Below, piece after piece: positions 63,371 through 64,000 of a DNA stretch of 64,000 nt. Position 1 is the first letter of the stretch. Each line of letters starts with the position of its first letter. The position numbers were made by a program, and so were the translations under genes. Source of the stretch: JBBDMC01 sp963775235 (GTDB taxonomy: Bacteria > Pseudomonadota > Alphaproteobacteria > Rhizobiales > Kaistiaceae). The notes beneath the pieces were generated by a model, which did not search any database, was not told the DNA's origin, and saw only the letters and a program-made list of their open reading frames with translations. The stretch lies in assembly GCA_963775235.1 (NCBI GenBank), contig CAVZHY010000007.1:372001-436000 (forward strand), given 5' to 3'.

Positions 63371-64000
63371 ATGGAAGAAACCCACGTCGTTTCGCCGGAA
63401 CGGCGTGCGCTCCTCCGGAATCGGGATCTCCTGCTGTTCATCTGCACGCGGCTGTCGAATATTTTCGGCATCCAAATCCTCGAAGTGGCGGTCGGCTGGC
63501 ATCTTTACCAGATGACGAGCAGTCCGCTGGATCTCGGTCTCATCGGCCTGTCGCAATTCGCGCCCGTCCTTGTTCTCTTCCTGGCAGCCGGGCTTGCCGC
63601 CGATCATTTCGATCGTCGTGCGATCATGGTGCTATGCAATCTGGCCCAGGCCGCGGCGGCGGCGATGCTGCTGTTCATTGCGGTTTCTGGCGAGACGACA
63701 ACATGGCCGATCTTTGCGGTCATGGTAGTTACCGGCGCAGCGCGGGCATTCCTGCAGCCAGCGAGCCAGGCGATCCTGCCGAACATCGTCAGCCGAGAAC
63801 AGTTTCCCAGCGCCCTCGCGTACGCCACATCGGTGACGCGCATTGGCCAGCTCGCGGGGCCCGCAGCCGGTGGCATCCTCGTCGCCATTGCGGGCAATTG
63901 GGTTTATCTCGGTTCCGGTCTGATGTTCTGCATAGCAGCGGTCGCGGCTGCTCTGGTCGGGATGCCGCTGGTCATACGTCAGACCGCAGGACTTAGCTCG
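63371..64000 (+). CDS. MFS transporter, N-terminal part (truncated by window edge)
   Basis: The frame from the ATG at 63371 runs open to the window edge (210 codons). It reads MEETHVVSPERRALLRNRDL and then about six hydrophobic helices (FGIQILEVAVGWHLYQMTSS, LIGLSQFAPVLVLFLAAGLA, IFAVMVVTGAARAFLQPASQ), with ADHFDRRAIM as the MFS loop 2-3 motif. The pattern is that of the EntS/MFS_3 export group, unlike the aromatic acid symporter family. It is 17 bases after ligJ and probably co-transcribed. The substrate is unknown. Confidence 0.85.
   Translation, partial: MEETHVVSPERRALLRNRDLLLFICTRLSNIFGIQILEVAVGWHLYQMTSSPLDLGLIGLSQFAPVLVLFLAAGLAADHFDRRAIMVLCNLAQAAAAAMLLFIAVSGETTTWPIFAVMVVTGAARAFLQPASQAILPNIVSREQFPSALAYATSVTRIGQLAGPAAGGILVAIAGNWVYLGSGLMFCIAAVAAALVGMPLVIRQTAGLSS

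Noticed and set aside
1..64000. CRISPR array
   Set aside because: No regularly spaced direct repeats of 24-40 bases were seen; the repeats found are dispersed attachment-type copies.

Overview
The window is high-GC chromosomal DNA from an alphaproteobacterium, probably Hyphomicrobiales or Rhodospirillales. The evidence is the elongator tRNA-Met sequence, the GlmM sequence, the heterotetrameric sarcosine oxidase operon in the order B-D-A-G, the dipeptide-type ABC transporter and the many short-chain dehydrogenases. I cannot name a genus from sequence alone. There are no rRNA genes, no CRISPR array, no recognisable transposase and no recognisable integrase.

Layout. (1) 1-1989: core chromosome with a partial sulfotransferase, glmM and tRNA-Met behind a good sigma-70-type promoter. 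(2) 1990 to about 17700: a composite genomic island placed exactly at the 3' end of tRNA-Met. Copies of the tRNA 3' end and its flank recur near 10735, 16240 and 17690, and a foreign tRNA-Met 3' half lies at 9274-9318. These split the island into segments. Segment one (2.1-9.0 kb) is a decayed mobilisation module (HTH protein, TraD/VirD4-like ATPase, replication-relaxation protein) with a DUF6338-like membrane protein and a tiny GYQ-repeat protein as cargo. Segment two (9.4-10.7 kb) is a single STAND/AAA-type ATPase. Segment three (11.0-16.0 kb) is a periplasmic oxidation module: a PQQ alcohol dehydrogenase, two c-type cytochromes, a secreted pentapeptide-repeat protein and an unknown secreted protein. 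(3) 16.5-26.3 kb: AraC and GntR regulators, then a CaiB-type CoA transferase, two biotin-dependent carboxyltransferase subunits and a one-domain biotin carrier with no biotin carboxylase, then two SDRs and an aldo/keto reductase. (4) 26.3-41.5 kb: a DUF3604 protein, a phosphosulfolactate-synthase-like protein, two formylglycine sulfatases, an MlrC-like M81 protein, an IclR regulator and a dipeptide/oligopeptide-type ABC transporter with a separate binding protein. (5) 41.6-50 kb: two class III aminotransferases, a threonine-aldolase-like enzyme, two enolase-superfamily enzymes, an SDR and a D-2-hydroxyacid dehydrogenase. (6) 50.1-55.6 kb: soxBDAG. (7) 55.8-64 kb: an XRE-cupin regulator, SDR, PanB-like enzyme, alpha/beta hydrolase, Pht5/NMT1-like protein, zinc alcohol dehydrogenase, LigK- and LigJ-like enzymes of the protocatechuate 4,5-cleavage lower pathway, and the start of an MFS exporter.

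Taken together, 16.5-64 kb reads as a large accessory catabolic region for imported, possibly sulfated, acidic or N-methylated organic compounds: transport, desulfation, CoA activation, dehydration/oxidation, C1 release by sarcosine oxidase, and aromatic ring-cleavage products feeding central metabolism. The specific substrates are not readable from sequence.

A major caveat is that about two dozen single-base frame breaks interrupt otherwise well-conserved genes. Most are one extra base and several lie at short homopolymers, with the heaviest cluster in the ABC operon at 34.8-37.6 kb. They could be assembly indels or real decay. Affected genes are annotated as joined loci with the break positions given.
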